Positions 41,390-48,339 of a DNA stretch of 48,339 bases are shown one piece after another. The stretch is from contig PZPG01000011.1 in assembly GCA_003045995.1 (NCBI GenBank), forward strand, positions 1,351 through 49,689, given 5' to 3'. The translations under genes were made by a program, and so were the position numbers. Origin of the DNA: Bacteroidota bacterium. GTDB taxonomy: Bacteria; Bacteroidota; Rhodothermia; Balneolales; Balneolaceae. The notes beneath the pieces were generated by a model. It ran no database searches. It had not been told where the DNA came from and saw only the letters and a program-made list of their open reading frames with translations. Position 1 is the first letter of the stretch; every line of letters begins with the position of its first letter.

Positions 41390-42661
41390 TCAAAGCACGT
41401 TAAACCGCTCGAAGGCCGCTTTTTCGAGCTCTTCGCGGTGGTCGGGATGTGCAATATCGATGAGCGCCCGGGTGCGTTGCCGCAAACTCTTGCCAAACAG
41501 ATTTGCCACTCCATGTTCCGTCACCACGTAATGCACGTGCGCACGGGTTGTCACCACGCCGGCTCCCTGCTTCAGATACGGCACAATCTTCGACACCCCT
41601 TTGGCGGTTTGTGACGGCAGCGCAATAATCGGCTTTCCTCCCTCCGACAACGACGCACCCCGAATAAAATCCATCTGCCCGCCAACCCCCGAAAACTGAT
41701 ACGTTCCAATCGAATCCGCACAAACCTGCCCTGTAAAATCCACCTCAATGGCACTGTTAATCGCGGTTACCTTCGGATTCCGCCGAATCACCGCGGTATC
41801 GTTCACATAACTCGTATCCAGCATCTGAATCAGCGGATTATCATCCATATAATCATACAATGCCCGCGTCCCCATCGCAAAGGTGGCCACCACTTTGTCC
41901 GGATGGATCCGTTTCTTCGAATTGTTCACCACGCCCGACTTAATCAACGGAATCACCCCATCCGAAAACATCTCTGTGTGGATTCCCAAATCCTGATGAT
42001 CACCCAGCGCCGCCAAAACTGCATCCGGAATCGACCCAATCCCCATCTGAAGCGTCGCACCATCCTCAATCAGCTCCGCACAATTCTCCCCGATCTGCTT
42101 CTCCACATCACTCAATGGCTGTTGTGCATGTTCATAAATCGGGTCGTTCACCTCTACTGCCACATTAATATTCCGAACATGAATCAACCCATCCCCATGC
42201 GTACGCGGCATATTCGGGTTGATTTGAGCAATCACCGTTGTAGCATTCTGAATCGCAGCACGCGTAGCATCCACAGAAACACCTAGTGAACAATACCCAT
42301 GTTTGTCCGGCGGGCTCACCTGAATCATCGCTACGTCCAGCTCAATGATACGCCGGCGAAACAGCAACGGTACCTCACTCAAAAAAATCGGTACATAGTC
42401 CGCATCCCCCTCCTTCATCGCCTGCCGCACATTCTTCGCTGTAAAAAACGCGAACGTATTAAAATTTTCGCGATACTCCCGCTGCGTATACGGTGCCACC
42501 CCTTCGGTATGCAAATGATAGATATTCACATTCTTCAGCTCGTGATGCCGGGCGGTCATCGCTTTTACCAATTGCTGAGGTGCAGCAGCAGCCGTATGAA
42601 TGTAGATGTGATCGTTAGAACGGATGAGCTGAACTGCGTTTTCTGCGGAAAGTATATTCAT
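41390..42661 (-). CDS. Acetyl-CoA hydrolase/4-hydroxybutyrate CoA-transferase family protein
   Basis: The 423-residue enzyme belongs to the cat1/4-hydroxybutyrate CoA-transferase family, which moves CoA between acyl groups or hydrolyses acyl-CoA. The predicted catalytic glutamate is in LGIHTEMFSDGV. Glycine-rich CoA-binding segments are TLQMGIGSIPDAV and FSGVGGQMDFIRGA, and the end VTEHGVANLFGKSLRQRTRA is typical. Length matches the family. It lies downstream of ftsH on the same strand with a 111-bp gap. Substrate cannot be set from sequence; acetate/propionate/butyrate or succinate CoA exchange is likely. Confidence 0.92.
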   Translation of the reverse strand: MNILSAENAVQLIRSNDHIYIHTAAAAPQQLVKAMTARHHELKNVNIYHLHTEGVAPYTQREYRENFNTFAFFTAKNVRQAMKEGDADYVPIFLSEVPLLFRRRIIELDVAMIQVSPPDKHGYCSLGVSVDATRAAIQNATTVIAQINPNMPRTHGDGLIHVRNINVAVEVNDPIYEHAQQPLSDVEKQIGENCAELIEDGATLQMGIGSIPDAVLAALGDHQDLGIHTEMFSDGVIPLIKSGVVNNSKKRIHPDKVVATFAMGTRALYDYMDDNPLIQMLDTSYVNDTAVIRRNPKVTAINSAIEVDFTGQVCADSIGTYQFSGVGGQMDFIRGASLSEGGKPIIALPSQTAKGVSKIVPYLKQGAGVVTTRAHVHYVVTEHGVANLFGKSLRQRTRALIDIAHPDHREELEKAAFERFNVL

Positions 42662-42770
42662 AAAAAGATCGGTTTCTTGATTTTTTCAACATTGAAAGAT
42701 ACAAAGCCTGCCTCTGAAAGACACCAAAAACATACCTGAACGTGTACATATCCGGGCTGCTGTGCATCCC

Positions 42771-42780
42771 CATCAACCCG
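42771..42780 (+). repeat. Dispersed motif CATCAACCCG, copy 15 (overlaps ftsH stop)
   Basis: It reads GCATCCCCATCAACCCGACT. On the minus strand ftsH reads TCG GGT TGA through it, so its stop codon is inside the motif. Confidence 0.75.
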
Positions 42781-44803
42781 ACTCCCCTTCCTGCTTATTC
42801 CCCTTCTGCGCTTTCTCAACTTGCGCCTTCCCATTCTGCTCCTTCCCCTCCCGCACTGCCTGCTCCACCTCCTCCCCACTCACCTGATCTTTCTCGAGCA
42901 GCAACGCTGCAATCCGGTCCAATGCGTTTCGGTTTGATGCAAGTACATCCACGGCCCTGTCGAACGCCGCGTGTGATATCTTCTCCACCTCCTTATCCAT
43001 CTCACGAGCGGTTGCATCGCTATACTCCTGCTGCCGTGTAATCTCCCGCCCCAAAAACACCTCTTCCTGGCTGTGCTGAAACGCCATATGATGAAACGCA
43101 TCACTCATCCCCCAATCCATCACCATCTTGCGAGCCAGCTTCGCTACTCGCTGCAGGTCATTCTCCGCCCCGCTGGTCGACGTCCCAAAAACCTCCTGCT
43201 CTGCAGCCCGCCCTCCCATAATCACCGCCAGCTGATCCATCAGCATCTCCTTATTGTACAAATACTTCTCCTTCACCGGCAGTTGCTGCGTCACGCCCAT
43301 CGCCATACCCCTTGGGATAATCGTCACCTTGTGCACCGGATCCGCATGCTGCAACACCGCGGCAACCAGCGCATGTCCCGCCTCATGATACGCCAGCAAC
43401 TCCCGCTCCTGATCGTCAATCCGCATCCCTTCGCGCTCCAGACCCATCACCACCTTGTCCCGCGCCATTTCGATATCCTCCGGTAGGATGATTTTCCGTT
43501 CCGCTCGCCCGGCATACAGCGCTGCCTCGTTCAATAAATTCGCGAGATCCGCCCCACTAAATCCTGGCGTACTCCGCGCCAGAGCATCCAGATCCACGGA
43601 CGCATCCAGCGGCTTCTTCTTCGCATGAATTTTCAGAATCTCCAGCCGCGCCTCCTGGGACGGCAGATCCACCGTTACCTGGCGGTCGAACCGCCCCGGA
43701 CGCAACAGCGCCTTATCCAGAATATCCGGTCGGTTGGTCGCTGCCATAACCACAATATTTTCCGTCGGTTCAAACCCATCCAACTCCGACAACAGCTGAT
43801 TCAACGTCTGCTCCCGCTCATCGTGCCCGCCACCTACTCCGGCACCCCTCGTACGGCCAATCGAATCGATCTCATCCACAAAAATGATGCTGGGCGCCAT
43901 CTCCTTCGCCTTCTTAAACATCTCCCGAACCCGCTTCGCCCCCACCCCGACAAACATCTCCATGAAATCCGATCCGGTAATGGTGAAAAACGGCACCCCA
44001 GCCTCTCCGGCAACCGCCCGTGCCAGCAAGGTTTTCCCCGTTCCCGGAGGTCCCAGTAACAAGATCCCTTTAGGCAAGGTCGCCCCCAAATCCTTAAAAT
44101 GATCCGGATTTTTCAGAAACTCGATTACTTCACGCAACTCCGCCTTCGCTCCGTCCAGCCCCGCCACCATCTCGAACGTTGTTTTATTATCCTCCGGCCG
44201 CTGCAAGTGCGCCTGACTCTGCCCAATATTCATCATTCCGCGCCCACCGGCCCCCTGCATCCGCTGCAAAAAAACATACCCAAACAGAATCAGCAGAATC
44301 AAAGGACCCGCAAACACCAGCAAATACCACCAAAAACCGTCTCCCTCCGGCTCGGCAGACACCACAACTCCCTGCTCCTCCATCAGCGCCAGCAAACCCT
44401 CATCCCCAAACGACGGAATCACCGTCCGAAACCGATCATACGCCGTCGAATCCCCCTGCTGCGCCAAAAACACCTGCGACTGCGCCAGCTCCCCCCTCAC
44501 CTCATCCCCCTTCACATGCACACGCTCCACATTCCCCGCCCGTAATTGCGACCGAAACTCACTATACTCGATCTCTGGAACAGACCCAAACATTCCTCCG
44601 CCCGTCCGATCCCCGGTCACATAAAAAAACAGAAGCATCAGCAATAGAAACACATAAATCCATCCCACCCGTCCAAACCGGTTTCTCCCACCCAGCCCTT
44701 GTCCCTGACCCAGCCCTTGTCCCTGACCTTTTCTCTGATCCTGGCCATTTCTCTGCTCCTGGCCCTGTCCCGCACTCTTATTTTTTGATGAATCGTCTGG
44801 CAT
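42773..44803 (-). CDS. ftsH: ATP-dependent zinc metalloprotease FtsH
   Basis: FtsH is a membrane AAA+ protease that degrades misfolded membrane proteins and regulators. The 676-residue protein has two N-terminal membrane helices (near 47-64 and 160-178) flanking a periplasmic domain. The AAA+ module has Walker [17 protein letters not shown], Walker [12 protein letters not shown] and the second region of homology [20 protein letters not shown]. The protease has HEAGH ([11 protein letters not shown]). The N-terminal Gln/Gly-rich tail is encoded by 18-bp repeats (44685-44774), and the C-terminal Lys/Gln/Glu-rich tail ends in the dispersed motif. Confidence 0.97.
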   Translation of the reverse strand: MPDDSSKNKSAGQGQEQRNGQDQRKGQGQGLGQGQGLGGRNRFGRVGWIYVFLLLMLLFFYVTGDRTGGGMFGSVPEIEYSEFRSQLRAGNVERVHVKGDEVRGELAQSQVFLAQQGDSTAYDRFRTVIPSFGDEGLLALMEEQGVVVSAEPEGDGFWWYLLVFAGPLILLILFGYVFLQRMQGAGGRGMMNIGQSQAHLQRPEDNKTTFEMVAGLDGAKAELREVIEFLKNPDHFKDLGATLPKGILLLGPPGTGKTLLARAVAGEAGVPFFTITGSDFMEMFVGVGAKRVREMFKKAKEMAPSIIFVDEIDSIGRTRGAGVGGGHDEREQTLNQLLSELDGFEPTENIVVMAATNRPDILDKALLRPGRFDRQVTVDLPSQEARLEILKIHAKKKPLDASVDLDALARSTPGFSGADLANLLNEAALYAGRAERKIILPEDIEMARDKVVMGLEREGMRIDDQERELLAYHEAGHALVAAVLQHADPVHKVTIIPRGMAMGVTQQLPVKEKYLYNKEMLMDQLAVIMGGRAAEQEVFGTSTSGAENDLQRVAKLARKMVMDWGMSDAFHHMAFQHSQEEVFLGREITRQQEYSDATAREMDKEVEKISHAAFDRAVDVLASNRNALDRIAALLLEKDQVSGEEVEQAVREGKEQNGKAQVEKAQKGNKQEGESG
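44685..44774. repeat. 18-bp tandem repeat encoding the FtsH N-terminal tail
   Basis: Five 18-bp units such as CCCTGACCCAGCCCTTGT (plus-strand view) encode GQGQGL/NGQDQR repeats just before the first membrane helix of FtsH. Confidence 0.85.
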
Positions 44804-45128
44804 TATGATCCCGTTTACAAGTCACGTCCTGATGAAAAAATCTCTCGCCCCTTGAAGGTACAAAAGCATCACGGATTTCGGAACGTCACTTTAATATCAT
44901 TCCTAATTTTCCCATTTTCCTTCGTCACCTGTATGGCAATCTCCCAAATTTCATTCGAATCTGCTTCAGCACCCTAATCCACCCATGCACCCAAATCCGC
45001 CTACGCATTCAAACCCACCCATGAACCCAAATCCGCCTACGCATTCAAATCCACTTAATCACCCACCCGCATTCATCACAGCATTCCATAGAATTCAGCA
45101 AAACCGAAGTATTCGCGCCTAAAACTCC
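44804..45128. other. Divergent spacer between ftsH and the COX15-like gene
   Basis: The 325-bp spacer has AT-rich DNA next to ftsH, where its promoter is expected, and then an 18-bp tandem array (44941-45066). No other gene, hairpin or exact CATCAACCCG copy is seen. Confidence 0.55.
44941..45066. repeat. 18-bp tandem array (36-bp higher order)
   Basis: Seven 18-bp units can be aligned; the clearest are ATCCACCCATGCACCCAA, ATCCGCCTACGCATTCAA, ACCCACCCATGAACCCAA and a second identical ATCCGCCTACGCATTCAA. Alternation of two unit types gives a 36-bp higher-order period. Confidence 0.85.
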
Positions 45129-45836
45129 ATGAAAGATCTTATTCGTGATCGTAAAACACACTTTGCAGTCCTTCTTTTTTTCGGGTTGATGCAACTCCTG
45201 CTCGGACTGGCGCGACAACTCGGTGTCATCCCGGAATCTCCCTCCCTCCTGGCATTGCTTTATTTCGGAGTGATGATACCTACGCTTCTCATCGCTGTGC
45301 ATGCCTCTGCTACATCAACCCGTTCCACACGAGGTCCCACCCACCGGCGAAACCCGTTTCAGATCACTTTGCTTATGATTCTGCTGCTACTAACCGGCAC
45401 ACAAATCTACTGGGGCGTATTCACCTCCCTGCTGGACGCCGGCCACGTATACAACACGTTCCCTTCCATGTACGGCCAATGGATCCCCCCAGAGCTATGG
45501 GTTATTGACCCCCTACACCGAAACTTTTTCGAAAATCTGGTCACGATCCAGTGGATGCACCGGCTATTTGCCCTCTTGATCCTCCTCACAGTGCTGATGC
45601 TATGGGTACACACCTTTCTGATGAAGCAACGGCCTCTGATCATCGTACATCTGGTTGTATTCCTGCTCACTGTAACGCTGTTGAGCTATACTGCAGGGGC
45701 TTTCACACTCATCTACCATGTGCCAGCGTTTCTCACACTCCTCCATCAAATATCAGCGCAACTGATGATTACGGGAATCGGACTACTTCTTGGGGTTCAC
45801 TATTCCGGTTGGATAGAAGAGCAGGCGCAATCGTAA
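45129..45836 (+). CDS. Short COX15/CtaA (heme A synthase)-like membrane protein
   Basis: The 235-residue protein has about six membrane helices. The block GVFTSLLDAGHVYNTFPSMY-GQWIPP, then NFFENLVTIQWMHRLFALL, matches the heme A synthase signature LDAG-YNTFP-G and NFFEN-VQ-HR. A late LHQISAQLM supplies the partner histidine, so one heme-binding His pair is present (HR and LHQ). COX15/CtaA normally has eight helices and two His pairs in about 300-400 residues. Here the N-terminal helices lack the other His pair and the catalytic Glu loop. It may be a b-heme-binding half-protein rather than a complete heme A synthase. No cytochrome oxidase genes are nearby. Confidence 0.75.
   Translation: MKDLIRDRKTHFAVLLFFGLMQLLLGLARQLGVIPESPSLLALLYFGVMIPTLLIAVHASATSTRSTRGPTHRRNPFQITLLMILLLLTGTQIYWGVFTSLLDAGHVYNTFPSMYGQWIPPELWVIDPLHRNFFENLVTIQWMHRLFALLILLTVLMLWVHTFLMKQRPLIIVHLVVFLLTVTLLSYTAGAFTLIYHVPAFLTLLHQISAQLMITGIGLLLGVHYSGWIEEQAQS
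45182..45191 (-). repeat. Dispersed motif CATCAACCCG(AA), copy 16 (coding)
   Basis: On the minus strand it reads GTTGCATCAACCCGAAAAAA. In the COX15-like gene it is read as TTC GGG TTG ATG CAA (Phe-Gly-Leu-Met-Gln) within the first membrane helix. Confidence 0.75.
45313..45322 (+). repeat. Dispersed motif CATCAACCCG, copy 17 (coding)
   Basis: It is read A TCA ACC CGT (Ser-Thr-Arg) in the hydrophilic loop between helices two and three of the COX15-like protein. It lacks the trailing GAA. Confidence 0.6.
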
Positions 45837-45988
45837 AAACCACTCAACTTGAATAATTTTTTTTGCAAACCACAGTAAAACCATTGTGAGTCTCCTCCGT
45901 CTAACCAATGAAAATAAACGGAACCTTCTCATATGAAACCCTCTCATTCGGGACCATCGGGCTCAAAACCATCAACTCAGGCAAACAA

Positions 45989-47023
45989 ATGAAAACAAAC
46001 GTCACAGAAGTCCGGCAATATCGCGTAGCATGTTTAACACTATTGGCACTCATCATTGGACTACTATCAACAACCGGATTACAGGCACAATCGCCACGCG
46101 AAATCCCGGCAGGTCAGGCATCCTCAAATGAAACCTCATCCTACGACGCATTGCAGCGAAGGCAAGTACCAAACGTGGTTGCAGACCGGATGATACACCA
46201 ACTGCTTACTGAATATGCAGAAGAGCTTGCCATCACGGAAACCCAAAAAACTGCACTCCTTCAATGGCAATTTCAGAAACGGGGTGATGAGAGAGCCCGC
46301 AGGTTGGAACGAATGGAGGAAGGTAGGCGAAATGATCGGGATAGACGGAATGGAGTTGATTTCAATCGCCAACGACCGCAACAACCAGGTGGCGCATGGC
46401 AGCGAAGATTAGAGCGACAGGATGCAGGACAACGAGGTGGAGGGCAATATAACAGGCGTGGTGATGCGATGCCCGGACGTGGGATGGCTCCTCAACGTAA
46501 TGATGCGATGCCTGGACGAGGGGTAGCTCCACAACGTAGTGATGCGATGCCTGGACGAGGGATGGCTCCTCAACGTAGTGAGCAGGCCAGACGTAGCGAG
46601 ATCCCTGGACGTCCAGAAATGAGAGATCGTGCGCTTCAGCGCCTTTCATCCTCCATCGAAATGAAACAAAAAACTTCCGAAATTCTCTCGGAGGATCAGT
46701 TTACAGGATGGAAAAATCTTCAGATCAAAGAGGCAGAACAGGAATTCGAGGTGCGAATGTTGCGGTTGCAGATCCGCCTGGAGAATGCCGGAGTGACTGG
46801 TGAGAAACTGACCCGTGTTCTTACATTGCTTCGTGAACAGGCCGAACTAACACATGAACACCGTATTGCAGAGATCGGTCGCATGAAGATGCCCGATGAG
46901 CAAGAGTTGCAACGTTTACAAGAGCAACGAAAAACAATGCGTGAATCTCTTCGACAGACCAACGAGCAGATTAAGAATCTGTTAACCGCCAAAGAGTATG
47001 AGCAATTTCGCGGCAGGATGTAG
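45989..47023 (+). CDS. Spy/CpxP-like periplasmic protein with 13-residue repeats
   Basis: The 344-residue protein has a signal peptide (about 10-33, ending LQAQ), so it is exported. Two regions resemble LTxxQ-type Spy/CpxP helices (LAITETQKTALL and EILSEDQFTGWKNL), with a long charged coiled coil at the C-terminus. Between them lies an Arg/Gly/Met-rich stretch with three exact-length copies of DAMPGRGMAPQR(N/S). The start at 45989 is preferred over 45908 because it sits directly before the signal peptide. It is followed by an ECF sigma and an anti-sigma-like gene, so it may act as the periplasmic sensor or effector of that module. Confidence 0.7.
   Translation: MKTNVTEVRQYRVACLTLLALIIGLLSTTGLQAQSPREIPAGQASSNETSSYDALQRRQVPNVVADRMIHQLLTEYAEELAITETQKTALLQWQFQKRGDERARRLERMEEGRRNDRDRRNGVDFNRQRPQQPGGAWQRRLERQDAGQRGGGQYNRRGDAMPGRGMAPQRNDAMPGRGVAPQRSDAMPGRGMAPQRSEQARRSEIPGRPEMRDRALQRLSSSIEMKQKTSEILSEDQFTGWKNLQIKEAEQEFEVRMLRLQIRLENAGVTGEKLTRVLTLLREQAELTHEHRIAEIGRMKMPDEQELQRLQEQRKTMRESLRQTNEQIKNLLTAKEYEQFRGRM
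46463..46579. repeat. 39-bp tandem repeat in the Spy-like gene
   Basis: Three in-frame copies of a 39-bp unit (46463-46501, 46502-46540, 46541-46579) encode DAMPGRG(M/V)APQR(N/S). Copies differ at only a few bases. Confidence 0.93.
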
Positions 47024-47037
47024 TACATCAAGTAGCA

Positions 47038-47544
47038 ATGCTGAACGCAAACCCCCATGAAGAACAGGTTAAAGAGTTAATCGTGCTTTATCCGCGATTA
47101 CGTCGGGCGATGACCATCTTCATGTTTGGAAGTCGAATCGACGCAGATGATGTGGTGCAGGATGCCTATGAGAAAGCATTCGAGCGTATCCACTCTTTTC
47201 GCGAGGACTCTTCGTTGTATACCTGGTTATATCAGATTGCGCGAAATAGGGCCTTGGATCTGGTTCGTAAAAAAGCGCCCGATCTGATGGATGAGGAGGG
47301 TTGGATGGACCGGCTGATGGATGAGCGAAATGATGACCCTGGAGAAAGCGGTCAGGTGCAGGCTCTGCGACAGGCAATCCGGCAGCTTCCTTCCACCATG
47401 CGCGAAGTCGTTGTGTTGAAAGTCCTGGAAGGATTTTCTTATGAAGAGATGGAGCAGATCACCGGGGAGAACGTACAAACCTTAAAGAGTAGAATGTTTC
47501 GGGCAAAGAGACGATTGCACGAACTTATGAAACCAGATACATAA
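47038..47544 (+). CDS. ECF-type RNA polymerase sigma factor
   Basis: The 168-residue protein has sigma region 2 (ADDVVQDAYEKAFERIHSF, then YTWLYQIARNRALDLVRKK) and region 4 (LPSTMREVVVLKVLEGFSYE with the helix-turn-helix in ITGENVQTLKSRMFRAKRRL). It starts 14 bp after the Spy-like gene and is followed by an anti-sigma-like membrane protein. The order stress-protein, sigma, anti-sigma suggests an envelope or metal-stress response module. Confidence 0.93.
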   Translation: MLNANPHEEQVKELIVLYPRLRRAMTIFMFGSRIDADDVVQDAYEKAFERIHSFREDSSLYTWLYQIARNRALDLVRKKAPDLMDEEGWMDRLMDERNDDPGESGQVQALRQAIRQLPSTMREVVVLKVLEGFSYEEMEQITGENVQTLKSRMFRAKRRLHELMKPDT

Positions 47545-47555
47545 TTCACCAAACA

Positions 47556-47587
47556 CCTAATTTATAAGACACCTAATTTATAAGATA
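47556..47587. repeat. 16-bp tandem duplication before the anti-sigma-like gene
   Basis: ACACCTAATTTATAAG occurs twice in direct succession between the sigma and anti-sigma-like genes. A perfect two-copy repeat suggests recent duplication. Confidence 0.9.
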
Positions 47588-47607
47588 TCAAACAGCAGAG
47601 TGATGCC

Positions 47608-48288
47608 ATGATACAAAGCGAAAACAAGCAGCATTACAACCAAAACACCAAATTAGAAGCTCTAATCGAGGATGCACTGGAGGGACGCCTGGATGCGGAG
47701 GCATTGGAAAGACTGCATCGTGCTCTTGAGCACCACCCCGATTTAAAAGGAGACTGGGAGACATTGAATCGCTGGAACCCGTTTCAGGAGGTGGAACAGC
47801 TGGAACCGGAAAGTTCCTATCAGGAACCGGCATTTGAACAAAATCTAAAGCGGGCATGGACCGAGAAAACAGCCGGACAAAATCTCTATCAAATCACTTA
47901 CACCTATTTTATGCGATACGCTCTCGCTGCATCATTCACGATTCTTGCTGCGCTATCCCTGCTCAATTTGCAAACCGATATACCCGGAATCCCGGTCCTT
48001 CCAGGAATATCAGACAACTCTGGCAGTTCAGATATCTCTGTCAACCCTGACAACCCTGACAACCCTGACAACCCTGACAACCCTGGCATCTCTTGGGGTA
48101 ACATCAGCGAGGCCAGTACTTCAGAATCTTTCCTGGCCGAGGTTCAAGATTATCTGTATGGCTCAGATGAAAATCACTCTACTGCCTACTATCTTACACT
48201 TTTTGAAGCCGAACCTGGACAAGAGACAGCCACGGAAACAGATCGGCCAGTAGATACCAGCCCTGTTAACCAAACTCAATTACAATGA
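47608..48288 (+). CDS. Anti-sigma-factor-like single-pass membrane protein
   Basis: The 226-residue protein follows the ECF sigma gene. Its N-terminal about 85 residues are helical and acidic (LEALIEDALEGRLDAEALER, then ALEHHPDLKGDWETL), like the cytoplasmic sigma-binding part of anti-sigma factors. One membrane helix lies near residues 100-120 (YALAASFTILAALSLLNL). The periplasmic part contains a NPD-repeat loop from a 9-bp array (48043-48087). No zinc motif is seen. The stop overlaps the next start by ATGA. Assignment is by position and topology. Confidence 0.7.
   Translation: MIQSENKQHYNQNTKLEALIEDALEGRLDAEALERLHRALEHHPDLKGDWETLNRWNPFQEVEQLEPESSYQEPAFEQNLKRAWTEKTAGQNLYQITYTYFMRYALAASFTILAALSLLNLQTDIPGIPVLPGISDNSGSSDISVNPDNPDNPDNPDNPGISWGNISEASTSESFLAEVQDYLYGSDENHSTAYYLTLFEAEPGQETATETDRPVDTSPVNQTQLQ
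48043..48087. repeat. 9-bp tandem repeat encoding PDN repeats
   Basis: Four copies of AACCCTGAC plus a diverged fifth lie in frame. They encode an Asn-Pro-Asp repeat in the periplasmic loop of the anti-sigma-like protein. Confidence 0.95.
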
Positions 48289-48339
48289 ACGCACAATTCA
48301 AAGCGGGAGTCGCGCTCAGTATCCTGTTTATGATCGGAT
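48285..48339 (+). CDS. N-terminus of a membrane or secreted protein (truncated by window edge)
   Basis: An ATG overlapping the previous stop (ATGA) opens a frame that runs off the window after 18 codons, beginning MNAQFKAGVALSILFMIG. The hydrophobic stretch suggests a signal peptide or anchor. By position it may be another component of the sigma/anti-sigma module; nothing more can be said. Confidence 0.55.
   Translation, partial: MNAQFKAGVALSILFMIG

Noticed and set aside
36907-42213. CGGGTTGATT near 36907 and near 42204 as motif copies
   Set aside because: Only nine of ten core bases match; they were left out of the count to keep it strict.
48043-48087. Binding iterons or a replication origin near the 9-bp repeats
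   Set aside because: The repeats are in frame and encode an Asn-Pro-Asp loop; there are no DnaA boxes or AT-rich unwinding region nearby.

Overview
The window looks like a chromosomal stretch from a Gram-negative bacterium of the Bacteroidota/Rhodothermota/Balneolota (FCB) group. Three things suggest this: the dcw order mraZ-rsmH-ftsL-ftsI-murE-mraY-murD-ftsW-murG-murC-ftsQ-ftsA-ftsZ without murF, a PASTA-tailed FtsI, and a DUF5686-type outer-membrane protein. Many genes have weak or no Shine-Dalgarno sequence. GC content is about half by eye. MurE carries DNPR, so the peptidoglycan is probably meso-DAP type. Lineage is inferred from gene content only.

Layout. 1-3354 (minus strand): ECF sigma factor, anti-sigma-like membrane protein, parA, parB and the start of a secreted/membrane protein. 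3464-9182: uvrC (-), an RluA-type pseudouridine synthase (+), era and pdxJ (-), and an NlpC/P60 lipoprotein (+). 9183-26214: a complete dcw division and cell-wall cluster, preceded by a promoter and a three-repeat MraZ box. A terminator follows at 26431-26465. 26503-29750: a lipoprotein prolyl oligopeptidase coupled to a Tat-exported hydroxypyruvate-isomerase-like protein. 29816-32554 (-): pyruvate phosphate dikinase. 32972-41317: DUF5686 outer-membrane protein, SppA signal peptide peptidase, and a large protein with an HELAH site, a beta-propeller and a predicted outer-membrane barrel. 41390-44803 (-): CoA-transferase and FtsH. 45129-48339: a short COX15-like membrane protein, then a Spy-like protein, ECF sigma, anti-sigma-like protein and the start of another gene.

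Three things stand out beyond the genes. (1) The 10-mer CATCAACCCG occurs 17 times (12 plus, 5 minus), 10 of them as CATCAACCCGAA. About 0.1 copy of the 10-mer is expected by chance. It lies in intergenic DNA and in variable coding segments and is read in several frames, so the constraint is on DNA. It resembles a DNA-uptake-type or other chromosome-wide signal. (2) Spacers and non-conserved protein linkers are built largely of short degenerate tandem repeats. Periods are 10, 14, 15, 16, 18 or 19 bp between genes, and 9, 12, 15, 18 or 39 bp (always multiples of three) within genes. (3) murC, normally essential, is split into two overlapping reading frames by an exact 26-bp tandem duplication, which could be an out-of-frame product of the same duplication process or an assembly error.
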